Positions 55,661-63,338 of a stretch of DNA of 64,000 bases are shown in pieces (position 1 is the first letter of the stretch; every line of letters starts with the position of its first letter). Location: NCBI RefSeq assembly GCF_902729405.1, contig NZ_LR746496.1:124001-188000 (forward strand), in the 5' to 3' direction. Position numbers and translations under genes: made by a program. The notes beneath the pieces are model-generated. The model made no database searches. It had not been told where the DNA came from and saw only the letters and a program-made list of their open reading frames with translations. This DNA is from Acididesulfobacillus acetoxydans (GTDB taxonomy: Bacteria > Bacillota > Desulfitobacteriia > Desulfitobacteriales > Desulfitobacteriaceae).

Positions 55661-56503
55661 TTAACCTTTCGGGGGGAGGAGGATGTCCGCCTCGCCGGCG
55701 GCGTGTACGGTTTCCGCAGCCGCCAGTTCCAGGGCCCGGACCACTACCTCCAGGCACATCGTGGGCTGCCCGGAGTTTTTGCAGCCCTGTTCGGGAAGGT
55801 ACGGTATATGAATAAAACCGGCCGGTATTATCCGGCCCTCTTCGGCCAGATAATGCAACAGGCCGTAGAGCACATGGTTACAGACAAAAGTCCCCGCGCT
55901 GTTGGAGACGGAAGCGGGAATTCCGGCGGTTCGCAGAGCCTCCACAATTCGTTTGAGCGGAAGTGTGGCCCAGTAAGCGGCCGGACCGCCCCGGACCACA
56001 GGCACATCCACAGGCTGCTGCCCCGCGTTGTCCGGAATCCGAGCATCATCGACATTGATCCCTATCCGTTCCACTGTGATGTCCGGCCTGCCTCCCGCTT
56101 GCCCCACACAGATAACCGCCGCCGGGTTCTCCTCCTCGACAGCCTTTTTCAGGGCCTCAAGTGAGCGGCCGAACACCGTCGGCAATTGTCTGACGACGAT
56201 TTGCCAACCGTTTTTGCCACCCTCTACCTCTCCATAGCCGGGATCTCCCACAGCCGGCGTCGCCCAGCTGGCATCTCTGGCCTCGGGACCGCGTTGGACC
56301 GCATGCTCTTTCCCGGGATCCCGACCCTCCGCACTTTCCCCGGCAGGATCTCCTTCGGCAGGATATTCTCCGCCGGGATCTCCTCCGTTCGCGACCACTG
56401 TGTTCAAATACTTTCCGTCCAGGATCCGAACCGCTTCCCAAGACGGATTGGTCTCATCTCCCCCAAACGGATCGAATCCCGTAAGCAAGAGCTTCCCGAT
56501 CAT
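55661..56503 (-). CDS. pcp: Pyroglutamyl-peptidase I with a low-complexity insertion
   Basis: Pcp removes N-terminal pyroglutamate from peptides. The cysteine-peptidase triad is visible: Glu in DITVERIGIN, Cys in SNSAGTFVCNHVLYG and His in AGFIHIPYLPEQ. GKLLLTGFDPFGGDETNPSW is the typical N-terminus. Between GKYL and WQIVVRQLPTVFGRS about 60 Gly/Asp/Glu/Pro-rich residues are inserted, making 280 residues against about 215. I chose the ATG at 56503 because AAAGGAG is 10 bases upstream; the earlier ATG is too close to it. The gene is followed upstream by pxpA, so released 5-oxoproline can be used. Confidence 0.92.
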   Translation of the reverse strand: MIGKLLLTGFDPFGGDETNPSWEAVRILDGKYLNTVVANGGDPGGEYPAEGDPAGESAEGRDPGKEHAVQRGPEARDASWATPAVGDPGYGEVEGGKNGWQIVVRQLPTVFGRSLEALKKAVEEENPAAVICVGQAGGRPDITVERIGINVDDARIPDNAGQQPVDVPVVRGGPAAYWATLPLKRIVEALRTAGIPASVSNSAGTFVCNHVLYGLLHYLAEEGRIIPAGFIHIPYLPEQGCKNSGQPTMCLEVVVRALELAAAETVHAAGEADILLPPKG

Positions 56504-56623
56504 CTTCTTCATACTCCTTTCCCATCAAGCCTGCTGCCGGCTGCCTAACGGCCAAATCAGGTTCACTTACAGATTCACTCGCAGGTTATGACTATTCAGG
56601 GTGTCGGACTGAACCCGAACTGC

Positions 56624-57376
56624 CTACCAAGCCTTGACCGTAATCCCGGCTGTCCGGAGAACCTCCCTAATAGCTTGGGCCGCGCTCAGGGCTCCGGGTT
56701 CATCCCCGTGCAAACAGATCGTTTCCACCTTAAGGGCTATAGTCTGCCCGGTAATGCTCCGCACCTTCCCGCTCTTCACCATGCCTGCAACCCGCCGGGC
56801 GATCTCCTCCGGATCGTGAAGCATCGCTCCGGGCTGGCCGCGGGACACCAAAGTTCCGTCCTCATTGTAATTCCTATCGGCAAAAACTTCCGAGACCGTG
56901 GCCAAGCCCGCTTCCGCTCCCGCTTCAATCAGGCGGCTCCCGGACGGGCCGAAAAGGCGCAGGGCCGGAGAGAAGTCCCGCACCGCCGCAGCCACCGCCG
57001 CGGCAATCTCCGGGTCAACCGCCGCCCGGTTATAGAGAGCGCCATGGGGTTTCACGTGCCTCAGGACCAAGCCTTCCCCCTTGGCCAGGGCAGCCAGCGC
57101 CCCAATCTGATATAAAACCAGATCATAGACCTCGGCCGGCGCATAGCCGAGCCAGCGCCGCCCGAAGCCCTGCAAATCCGGCAGGCCCGGATGCGCCCCC
57201 AACGCCGCCCCACCCGCGGCCGCGAGCCTAATCGTCCGGTGCATGACGCTGAAGTCCCCCGCGTGAAAACCGCAAGCGATATTGGCAGAGCTTACCAGCC
57301 GCAGAATTTCCTCGTCGCGGCCGACTTTAAACATCCCAAAACTCTCACCCAGGTCACTGTTTAGATCGACATGCAT
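56624..57376 (-). CDS. pxpA: 5-oxoprolinase subunit A (LamB/YcsF family)
   Basis: PxpA with PxpB and PxpC cleaves 5-oxoproline to glutamate using ATP. The 250-residue protein matches the family end to end: HVDLNSDLGESFGMFKVGRD, SSANIACGFHAGDFSVMHRT, GAHPGLPDLQGFGRRWLGY and VKPHGALYN. It is separated from pxpB and pxpC, which lie about 5.7 kb away on the same strand, and sits directly upstream of pcp (120-base gap) in a likely two-gene unit. Together they connect peptide-derived pyroglutamate to the glutamate pathway. Confidence 0.94.
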   Translation of the reverse strand: MHVDLNSDLGESFGMFKVGRDEEILRLVSSANIACGFHAGDFSVMHRTIRLAAAGGAALGAHPGLPDLQGFGRRWLGYAPAEVYDLVLYQIGALAALAKGEGLVLRHVKPHGALYNRAAVDPEIAAAVAAAVRDFSPALRLFGPSGSRLIEAGAEAGLATVSEVFADRNYNEDGTLVSRGQPGAMLHDPEEIARRVAGMVKSGKVRSITGQTIALKVETICLHGDEPGALSAAQAIREVLRTAGITVKAW

Positions 57377-57827
57377 TCTCTCTTCACCTCTTCCTTGTAT
57401 TTCTCCTATCTCTGACCTCTGTCTCCTCCCGCTCTCCTCCGCCTCTCGCCTTCCTTTGTCTCTCGCCTTCCTCCGTCTCTCGCTTTCCTCCGTCTCTCGC
57501 TTTCTCCTGTCTCTCGCCTTCCTCTGTCTCTTGCTTTCCTCTGTCTCTTGCTTTCCTCCGTCTTTCGCCTTCCTCCGTCTCTCGCCTTCCTCTGTCTCTT
57601 GCTTTCCTCCGTCTTTCGCCTTCCTCTGTCTCTCGCTTTTCGTGTGCCTTTTGCCTTGGTCGCCTGCCTTTCTCTCCCCTGCTTCTCTTTGCCCTTTCTT
57701 CTGTCCTTCTCTCTACTCCGGTTCTTCCGCCGCTTCCAAGTCTCTTTAGCTCGTAATTCGCCGAAGTCCGGTGAATTCCTCTTGCAGCGTTAGGAAACTT
57801 CCACCCAATCGTTCGAATCCTCGGAAT
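57377..57827. other. Spacer filled by a pyrimidine-rich repeat array
   Basis: Apart from the 17-bp array (57432-57635), the remainder is also C/T-rich on the + strand up to about 57740. No gene was recognised. The promoter of pxpA-pcp, if separate, should be near 57380-57430. Confidence 0.5.
57432..57635. repeat. 17-bp tandem array (12 units), nearly all pyrimidine on the + strand
   Basis: The unit is close to CCTTCCTCCGTCTCTCG. Units differ by 0-4 bases. Only the G's break the polypyrimidine character. The purine strand is the coding-side strand of pxpA. Confidence 0.9.
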
Positions 57828-58058
57828 TCAGCGAATACGAACACTCATTTTCTGCAGCGCCGGCTCCGGTAGAGCCAGCGGGCCCGGGCAAAAACCCGGG
57901 CCGCCCTGTACGCCGTGAAAAACATACGTTGCAAAAACACGTTGCGCTTTATTAGTGCTTGCCGATCCCATAAACAGACCCACGCCAATGGTTCCCCCGA
58001 GTGCAATCAGCTCTATATGCCGTGCCTTGAGACCCCGGGTTAACTGCCTCTCTTCCAT
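57828..58058 (-). pseudogene. Amino acid permease N-terminal remnant
   Basis: [20 protein letters not shown] followed by [15 protein letters not shown] is the classic N-terminus of amino acid permeases of the APC superfamily (AAT family, such as LysP or GABA permease), normally about 460 residues with 12 helices. After residue 35 the sequence diverges into an unrelated tail and stops. Only the first helix remains. It sits 16 bases after threonine dehydratase on the same strand and was probably its cotranscribed importer before a deletion. Confidence 0.8.
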
Positions 58059-58074
58059 ATTAACACTCTCTTTC

Positions 58075-59283
58075 TCAGCGCATGTCTACGCTATAATGCC
58101 GTTCTTCCATCAGCTTTCTGATCTTGGCAATCTGTTCTTCGTTCGCGGTTTCCAATTCCAGCTCCACCCGGCAGCTGCCTAACGCCACATCCCTGCTTTC
58201 CCGGCTGTGCGTCACCGCCAAGACGTTGGCATTCGCGTCCGCGATTAATTTTAACAGTTGCCACAGTTCTCCGGGCTTGTCCGAAATCACGGTATCAAAA
58301 AACACCTTGCGTCCGGACTTAACCAATCCCTTGTTAATAATGCGCGTCACCGTATTGACATCAATATTGCCGCCGCTGATTAAAGCCGCTATCTTACGAT
58401 GTTTGTAGGCGGGAAAACTGCTCAAGACGGCGGCAATGCTCACCGCGCCCGCACCTTCGGCCACAGTCTTGACTCGTTCCAGCAACAGCAAAATCGCCCG
58501 CGCGATTTCTTCTTCATCGACCGTCACGATCTCATCCACATAATGCTGACAGAGCTCAAAAGTCAGGGCCCCCGGGGTTTTGACCGCGATACCGTCGGCG
58601 ATGGTCGGAATTCCGTCAACCGTCACGACCTGCTTTTGGGCCATGGCTTGTGCCATAGAAGGCATGTTCTTGGTTTGCACGCCAATGACTTTGATACTCG
58701 GCTTCATTTCTTTCAGAGCCACGGCTATTCCGGAGATAAGGCCGCCGCCGCCGATGGGTACCACCACCGCTTCAACATCCGGCAAATCCTCCAGCAGTTC
58801 CAAGGCAATCGTTCCCTGACCCGCGATGACCAAAGGATCGTCAAACGGGTGCACAAACGTGGCATTCTCTTCTTTCTGAATGCGCCGGGCTTCCGCATAG
58901 GCGTCGTCATAAACATCACCGTGCAAGACTACTTTTGCTCCGTATCCTTGCGTCGCAATCACCTTTGATAAGGGAGCATGCTTCGGCATCACAATGGTAG
59001 ACTTGATACCGAAAGTGGTTGCGGCCAAAGCGACCCCCTGAGCATGATTACCGGCGGAAGACGCGATGACTCCGTTTTCCTTATCCTGCTCGCTTAAATT
59101 CGCGACTTTGTTATAGGCCCCCCGCACTTTGAAAGAGCCTGTGCGCTGCAGGTTTTCCATCTTGAGGTAAACCTCATTCCCGCTCATCTCGCTGAGAATA
59201 TTACTATACGACAGTCCTGTTCTGGAAATCACTCCATCCAAAGTCGCACGGGCTTTTTTGATCTCTTCAACTGTGACTTGCAC
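58075..59283 (-). CDS. ilvA: Threonine ammonia-lyase (catabolic type)
   Basis: This PLP enzyme converts threonine to 2-oxobutyrate and ammonia, and may also act on serine. [18 protein letters not shown] carries the PLP Lys near residue 52; [13 protein letters not shown] and the Gly-rich PLP phosphate loop [19 protein letters not shown] follow. A single C-terminal ACT domain ([20 protein letters not shown]) is present. The length, 402 residues, fits the short form. It is cotranscribed with ridA and with a permease remnant, and the YheO-like regulator upstream may control the set; tdcB is an alternative symbol. Confidence 0.93.
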   Translation of the reverse strand: MQVTVEEIKKARATLDGVISRTGLSYSNILSEMSGNEVYLKMENLQRTGSFKVRGAYNKVANLSEQDKENGVIASSAGNHAQGVALAATTFGIKSTIVMPKHAPLSKVIATQGYGAKVVLHGDVYDDAYAEARRIQKEENATFVHPFDDPLVIAGQGTIALELLEDLPDVEAVVVPIGGGGLISGIAVALKEMKPSIKVIGVQTKNMPSMAQAMAQKQVVTVDGIPTIADGIAVKTPGALTFELCQHYVDEIVTVDEEEIARAILLLLERVKTVAEGAGAVSIAAVLSSFPAYKHRKIAALISGGNIDVNTVTRIINKGLVKSGRKVFFDTVISDKPGELWQLLKLIADANANVLAVTHSRESRDVALGSCRVELELETANEEQIAKIRKLMEERHYSVDMR

Positions 59284-59299
59284 TTTATCACATCCTCGC

Positions 59300-59683
59300 T
59301 TATTTTTGGCGCCAGGCGATGACTTCTATTTCGACTAAAGCCCCTTTGGGCAGGCTGGCAACTCCGATACAGGAGCGAACCGGCAAAGTATTCGTAAAGT
59401 AGGTTGCATAGACTTCGTTGACGGCGGCGAAATCATCCATATTGACGATAAAAATAGTGGTTTTAACCACATCCCCAAAATCCAAACCCGCAGCCAGAAG
59501 CACCTGTTTTAAATTTTCCATGACCTGTTTCGTCTGGGCTTTAATGCCCCCTGCGACAAACACCCCCGTCTCGGGATCAAGGGGAATTTGGCCTGACGTT
59601 AGAAGATACTCTCCCGCTTTGATCGCCTGGGAATAGGGACCGACGGCTTTCGGGGCCTTAGAGGTTTTGATTGCTTCGTTCAT
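59300..59683 (-). CDS. ridA: RidA-family enamine/imine deaminase
   Basis: RidA hydrolyses reactive 2-aminoacrylate/2-aminocrotonate released by threonine/serine dehydratases, which fits its place directly upstream of that gene. The 127-residue protein has KAPKAVGPYSQAIKAGEYLL, LTSGQIPLDPETG, and the conserved Arg in LPVRSCIGVASLPKGALVEI. The ATG at 59683 has GGAG 8 bases upstream and is preferred over the earlier start codons in the frame. Confidence 0.93.
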   Translation of the reverse strand: MNEAIKTSKAPKAVGPYSQAIKAGEYLLTSGQIPLDPETGVFVAGGIKAQTKQVMENLKQVLLAAGLDFGDVVKTTIFIVNMDDFAAVNEVYATYFTNTLPVRSCIGVASLPKGALVEIEVIAWRQK

Positions 59684-59853
59684 TTCCATTTCTCCTTCTG
59701 CGTCTATTTGTACCACGCCTCTGTCTGTAACATACATTTATGCGCAATCAGGCTGTCCACGACGAGCGGCCTTTGGCTTAGGACCTTTCAATCAAGGACG
59801 TCCTGAGTGGTACCGAAAAGAGTAAACATCCTGCTAGACTGAACTGTAGTGTT

Positions 59854-60759
59854 TCACTTCGATGTCAGATACCTGTAAATCGTGCTCTCCGATGTTCTTA
59901 AGGCCTTAGCCACTTTCGCGATTGAACCTTTGATCTTGAAAATACCGCTTTCCCGCAGTTGGCGCACAACGGCGCTTTTTTCCTCAGTGGACATTCTTTC
60001 CCCGGGAACCTTATACTTGGCCATGACCTTTTTTACCGCCTCATTAACCACGTAGTCCAAGGACGTGCTCAACAGCTCTGCGACCTCTTCTTTAGGGTCG
60101 TCTCGGGCGTATGCCCGTTCGTCTGCCTGGGCCTCTGCTTGAACGTTTTCCTCAGCGTCTGCTTTGGTATCTATTCCGGAATCTATTCCGGCATCTGCTT
60201 TGGTGTCTGCTTTAGCTTTTCCTTGAACTTTGTCTTTAGCCCTTCCTTGAACTTTTTCTTTGGCTTTTTCTTGAACGTCCTCTTGAACGCCTTCTTTTCC
60301 CCGCGCCCGCCTGTCTCCTTCGCCCTCCCCTCCGGGGCCAATACCCATTCCGTAACCGGCCACTGCCTCAAGGGGAAGCCGGGATGGCATTCTCGTAATC
60401 GGATGATCCGGGGAATCCAAAATATTGACACACAGCATCCCTATCAGTTCCCCCTTATCATCTTTAATGTAATAAGTCGAGGATATCAGCTTCTTGCCGT
60501 CTGCCGTACGGCTGCGATAATTGACAATGGCATTCTGCCGCAAATAAGCTTTATTTTCCAGAAGCTTAAGGCCTAAATCCGTCAAAGGACATCCCAGATA
60601 GCGACCGCTGATATATCCGTTGCGAATGGCAATCACGGAGTTCTCAACATCCACGATGTCATGCAGCAGTACTTCGCAATGTGAACCTATAATGTCCGCG
60701 ATAAAATCTACGAGTGGGATATACAAATTCAATAACCGTTTATAGTTCATCACATTCAC
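59854..60759 (-). CDS. YheO/DauR-like transcriptional regulator with a low-complexity insertion
   Basis: The N-terminal 125 residues match the YheO-like PAS domain (LVDFIADIIGSHCEVLLHDI; SVIAIRNGYISGRYLGCPLT; STYYIKDDKGELIGMLCVNI). The C-terminal 65 residues match the DauR-type helix-turn-helix (KSAVVRQLRESGIFKIKGSI; VAKALRTSESTIYRYL). Between them lie about 85 residues rich in Lys, Ala, Glu and Asp, replacing a short linker. Such regulators often control amino acid catabolism genes. Lying directly upstream of ridA-threonine dehydratase, this one probably regulates them. Confidence 0.85.
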   Translation of the reverse strand: MNVMNYKRLLNLYIPLVDFIADIIGSHCEVLLHDIVDVENSVIAIRNGYISGRYLGCPLTDLGLKLLENKAYLRQNAIVNYRSRTADGKKLISSTYYIKDDKGELIGMLCVNILDSPDHPITRMPSRLPLEAVAGYGMGIGPGGEGEGDRRARGKEGVQEDVQEKAKEKVQGRAKDKVQGKAKADTKADAGIDSGIDTKADAEENVQAEAQADERAYARDDPKEEVAELLSTSLDYVVNEAVKKVMAKYKVPGERMSTEEKSAVVRQLRESGIFKIKGSIAKVAKALRTSESTIYRYLTSK

Positions 60760-60922
60760 CCTCTTTTTTCGGTTCTTGCTTGTCCGTCGATTCCCCTGAT
60801 CTCTCTGCTCTTCGTCTAATAGTTAATTCTCCATTTACGAGTAAATTCCTCCTACGGTAATAATTTTTTATTATTTGCAGGGAAAGCATTTGCCCCTACC
60901 CAGGACCGATAGAAAAAGGCGG

Positions 60923-60954
60923 GACAAAAAAGAAGACACTTCAAGCAAAGTGCC
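60923..60954 (-). terminator. Terminator after vapC
   Basis: A 7-bp stem with one G-T pair (60935-60941 with 60948-60954) is followed by TTCTTTTTTG on the minus strand, 29 bases beyond the vapC stop. Confidence 0.7.
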
Positions 60955-60982
60955 TTGTTCGCGCGTGTGTCTTATCTATCGC

Positions 60983-61405
60983 TTATAAATCAGAAGGCTT
61001 ATTTTCACTCACCCAATTTTCAACCTCAAGGCCCTCCACTCGCTCAAACTCACGCACGTTATTGGTGACGACAATAAGTCCCTTAGCCTTCGCATGAGCT
61101 GCAATCAACATATCCATAGCCCCAATCGGAATCCCTCGTCGCCTCAGCGCTGCGCAAATTTTCCCATACTCTGCGGCCGCTTCATGATCAAACGGTAAAA
61201 TGTCCGTAATGGACAAAAATTGATTTAACGCAAGTGCGTTTCTTTCGGGATATGCGCTTGCTTCTACGCCGTGCATGAGTTCCGCCAGGGTAATTGCTGA
61301 AATGGCAACGCCGTCACCCATGTTCGAATGAAGAGTGATGAGCACATTTTCCGGTTTTTTCTTTATGAGATACACACAAATATTGGTATCGAGCATGTAT
61401 TTCAT
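60983..61405 (-). CDS. vapC: PIN-domain toxin VapC
   Basis: The 140-residue protein is a PIN-fold ribonuclease: MKYMLDTNICVYLIKKKPEN holds the first acidic residue (Asp6), TLAELMHGVEAS the Glu near 42, and IPIGAMDMLIAAHAK and NNVREFERVEGL the later acidic/Asn positions. It overlaps the vapB stop by 4 bases (ATGA), as is usual for toxin-antitoxin pairs. VapC toxins cut tRNA or rRNA; the target is unknown. Confidence 0.9.
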   Translation of the reverse strand: MKYMLDTNICVYLIKKKPENVLITLHSNMGDGVAISAITLAELMHGVEASAYPERNALALNQFLSITDILPFDHEAAAEYGKICAALRRRGIPIGAMDMLIAAHAKAKGLIVVTNNVREFERVEGLEVENWVSENKPSDL

Positions 61406-61632
61406 AAAGTCTCCCTCTGCACCTGAACACCCCCATCACGTTCTTCCGCAAAGAAGTCATCAGTGAAACTGTTCAGTCCCTGAAGAAAGGTTTCCCATAC
61501 ACGCTCTTTTGGAAACAGCATAACAGTATTACCCACTTTTTGAATATAGACTTCGCTGCCCGAAAAACGATATTCTTTCGGCAGCCGGACAGCTTGGCTC
61601 TGCCCATTAATAAATAATTTTGCAGTTTCCAC
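61402..61632 (-). CDS. vapB: AbrB/VapB-type antitoxin
   Basis: The 76-residue protein begins VETAKLFINGQSQAVRLPKE, the SpoVT-AbrB-fold DNA-binding domain of VapB antitoxins, followed by FSGSEVYIQKVGNTVMLFP. The acidic C-terminal tail should bind VapC. The GTG start at 61632 has GAGGTGA 6 bases upstream; the frame extends further back through the promoter but that part is not plausible protein. A palindromic operator lies just upstream. Confidence 0.87.
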   Translation of the reverse strand: METAKLFINGQSQAVRLPKEYRFSGSEVYIQKVGNTVMLFPKERVWETFLQGLNSFTDDFFAEERDGGVQVQRETL

Positions 61633-61648
61633 CTGTATCACCTCACTT

Positions 61649-61674
61649 ATAGTATATATCTTAGTATATACTAT
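61649..61674 (-). promoter_or_regulatory. Candidate VapB operator
   Basis: ATAGTATA (61649-61656) and TATACTAT (61667-61674) form an 8-bp inverted repeat spaced by 10 bases, 17 bases upstream of the vapB start and rich in TATA, so it may overlap the -10 box. Autoregulation by VapBC is usual. Confidence 0.6.
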
Positions 61675-61824
61675 CATCAAGCCGTCTATGCAAGACGCAT
61701 AACGACTATCCACAATAACTTATCCGCCTTGTCGTGTGCCCAGTAATTTTCGCCGTTTTTGCCTTTGAGTCAGCCCGCCTTCGCCTTCCGCTCCGACTGC
61801 CTCCTTTACCACCTCTGACTTCCT

Positions 61825-62392
61825 TACCAGTGCCCTCCCAGGGCCAGGAAATACATAAAGCAGATGTTGGCTGCCAACAGAATCAGAGCGGTCGGAATCT
61901 GAGCTTTGATCACTTGATATTTGTCCGGCAAGTCCAAGAGGGCGGCCGGCACAATATTGAAATTAGCAGCCATCGGCGTCATCAGCGTCCCAGTGTATCG
62001 GCCGCTCCCTCCGCCATGGGAGCAATCAGCGGCCGCACCATTTGGGCGTGCCCGCCCAGGCTCGTCAAACCGAGAGCCGAGGTGAGTTCGCGCAAGAAGA
62101 GATAGAGAATGAGGATCCTGCCCGTCGTCGCGACTCTTACCTTAGAGACTAGATTCTCGGCTTGCTCTTTCAACCCGTAACGCTCCGTCAGACCGATCAC
62201 CGGCAGAATCAGAATAAATAAAGACATGTAACGATTGACCACAAACGAGGTGCCGAACTGGGTAAGGATCTTGTCAAGGGGCAGGCGGGCAATTAATCCG
62301 GTCACCAGCCCAGCCACCGTCACCACCAGGAGCGGGTTGATCCTGAGGACAAACCCCACCACGACCACCAAAACGCCAATCAACGACCACAT
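61825..62392 (-). pseudogene. Deletion fusion of DUF969 and DUF979 transporter genes
   Basis: The first 130 residues from the ATG at 62392 (AAAGGAG upstream) match DUF969 membrane proteins (LIGVLVVVVGFVLRINPLLV; LGGHAQMVRPLIAPMAEGAA). At about 61988 the frame breaks, and a different frame continues with TLMTPMAANFNIVPAALLDL then ILLAANICFMYFLALGGHW and a stop at 61825, the C-terminus of DUF979 proteins. The end of DUF969 and most of DUF979 are missing. DUF969/DUF979 are adjacent membrane proteins commonly found with pcp and 5-oxoprolinase genes and thought to transport 5-oxoproline. Here the pair overlaps pxpC and is probably inactive, unless this is an assembly error. Confidence 0.78.
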
Positions 62393-63312
62393 ATGAAGGT
62401 CTCCTTTCCCCATAATGAAAGTGAGCGCAGGAACTTAGCCTGCTTTTCTTTTAACTCTTGCGCCTCCGCCAGGCTGATTGCGCGGAAGCGAACGATCTGC
62501 CCGGGGGGCAGCTGTCCGACTTTGGCCAGGTCTGCCGTGACCAGAGCCGCAATCACCGGGTACCCGCCCGTCGTCTGCCGGTCGACACCGAGAATGATCG
62601 GCTCGCCGTCGGGGGGAACCTGAATGGCCCCGGTGACCAAGGCATCGGAAATCAGATTTCCGGCCGAGCGCGCTTTGACGGCCTCCCCCGCCAGGCGGCA
62701 ACCCATCCGGTTGCTGCGCGGCGTCACCGTATAATCCGAAGCGAGAAAGCGTTCCCACTCCTCCGCGGGAAAAAATGCGGCATGTAGCCCTCTCAGCACC
62801 CGCAGTTCTGCCTTATCCGCCAAAACCGGCCGCAGAGAAGGCAGCAACCGGCGGGAAATATGCTTTTCCTCGCAGGGATGACCGCGTAAAATGTCGCCTC
62901 GCCGCAAAGCCCTTCCTTCCTTGCCGCCCAAAGAGGCGGGCAGATAGGTCGAACGGCTGCCCAGCACCACGGGGACCTCGATTCCGCCGTGCACGCCCAA
63001 ATAAACCCGGCAGCCCCGCGAGATTCCACCGACATCGAGCATATCGCCCGGACTGAGAGCCAGGCTTTGCCAAGGGGCGACCCTCTGACCGTTGAGGAAA
63101 TACTCTCCCTCCCCGCCCCCGAGGGCGACCACCGAGGGGGCCAGACAGCGCGCTTTGACCCCGGCCAAGGTCATCTCCACTGCCGCCGCACCCGCCGGAT
63201 TGCCCAAAAGAGCGTTCGTCACCTGTAAACTCCACGGATCCATGGCACCGGCCGGGGGAATGCCAAAGCGCCCATACCCCGGCCGGCCGAGGTCCTGAAT
63301 ACTCGACTGCAC
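62380..63312 (-). CDS. pxpC: 5-oxoprolinase subunit C (biotin-dependent carboxyltransferase-like)
   Basis: The 310-residue protein matches PxpC: SSIQDLGRPGYGRFGIPPAG, GAMDPWSLQVTNALLGNP and ILGVDRQTTGGYPVIAAL. Family members start about eight residues earlier; upstream in frame the sequence reads LLEIIRPG with no ATG, GTG or TTG after the pxpB stop, so translation may begin at a CTG near 63336 or at the GTG at 63312 given here. It overlaps the start of the DUF969 remnant. Confidence 0.9.
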   Translation of the reverse strand: MQSSIQDLGRPGYGRFGIPPAGAMDPWSLQVTNALLGNPAGAAAVEMTLAGVKARCLAPSVVALGGGEGEYFLNGQRVAPWQSLALSPGDMLDVGGISRGCRVYLGVHGGIEVPVVLGSRSTYLPASLGGKEGRALRRGDILRGHPCEEKHISRRLLPSLRPVLADKAELRVLRGLHAAFFPAEEWERFLASDYTVTPRSNRMGCRLAGEAVKARSAGNLISDALVTGAIQVPPDGEPIILGVDRQTTGGYPVIAALVTADLAKVGQLPPGQIVRFRAISLAEAQELKEKQAKFLRSLSLWGKETFICGR

Positions 63313-63338
63313 CCCGGGCCGGATAATTTCCAGCAGAT

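Noticed and set aside
59808-59823. T-box-like GAGTGGTACCG motif upstream of the YheO-like regulator region
   Set aside because: It is on the + strand, where no gene follows, and no specifier stem or antiterminator pairing was found.
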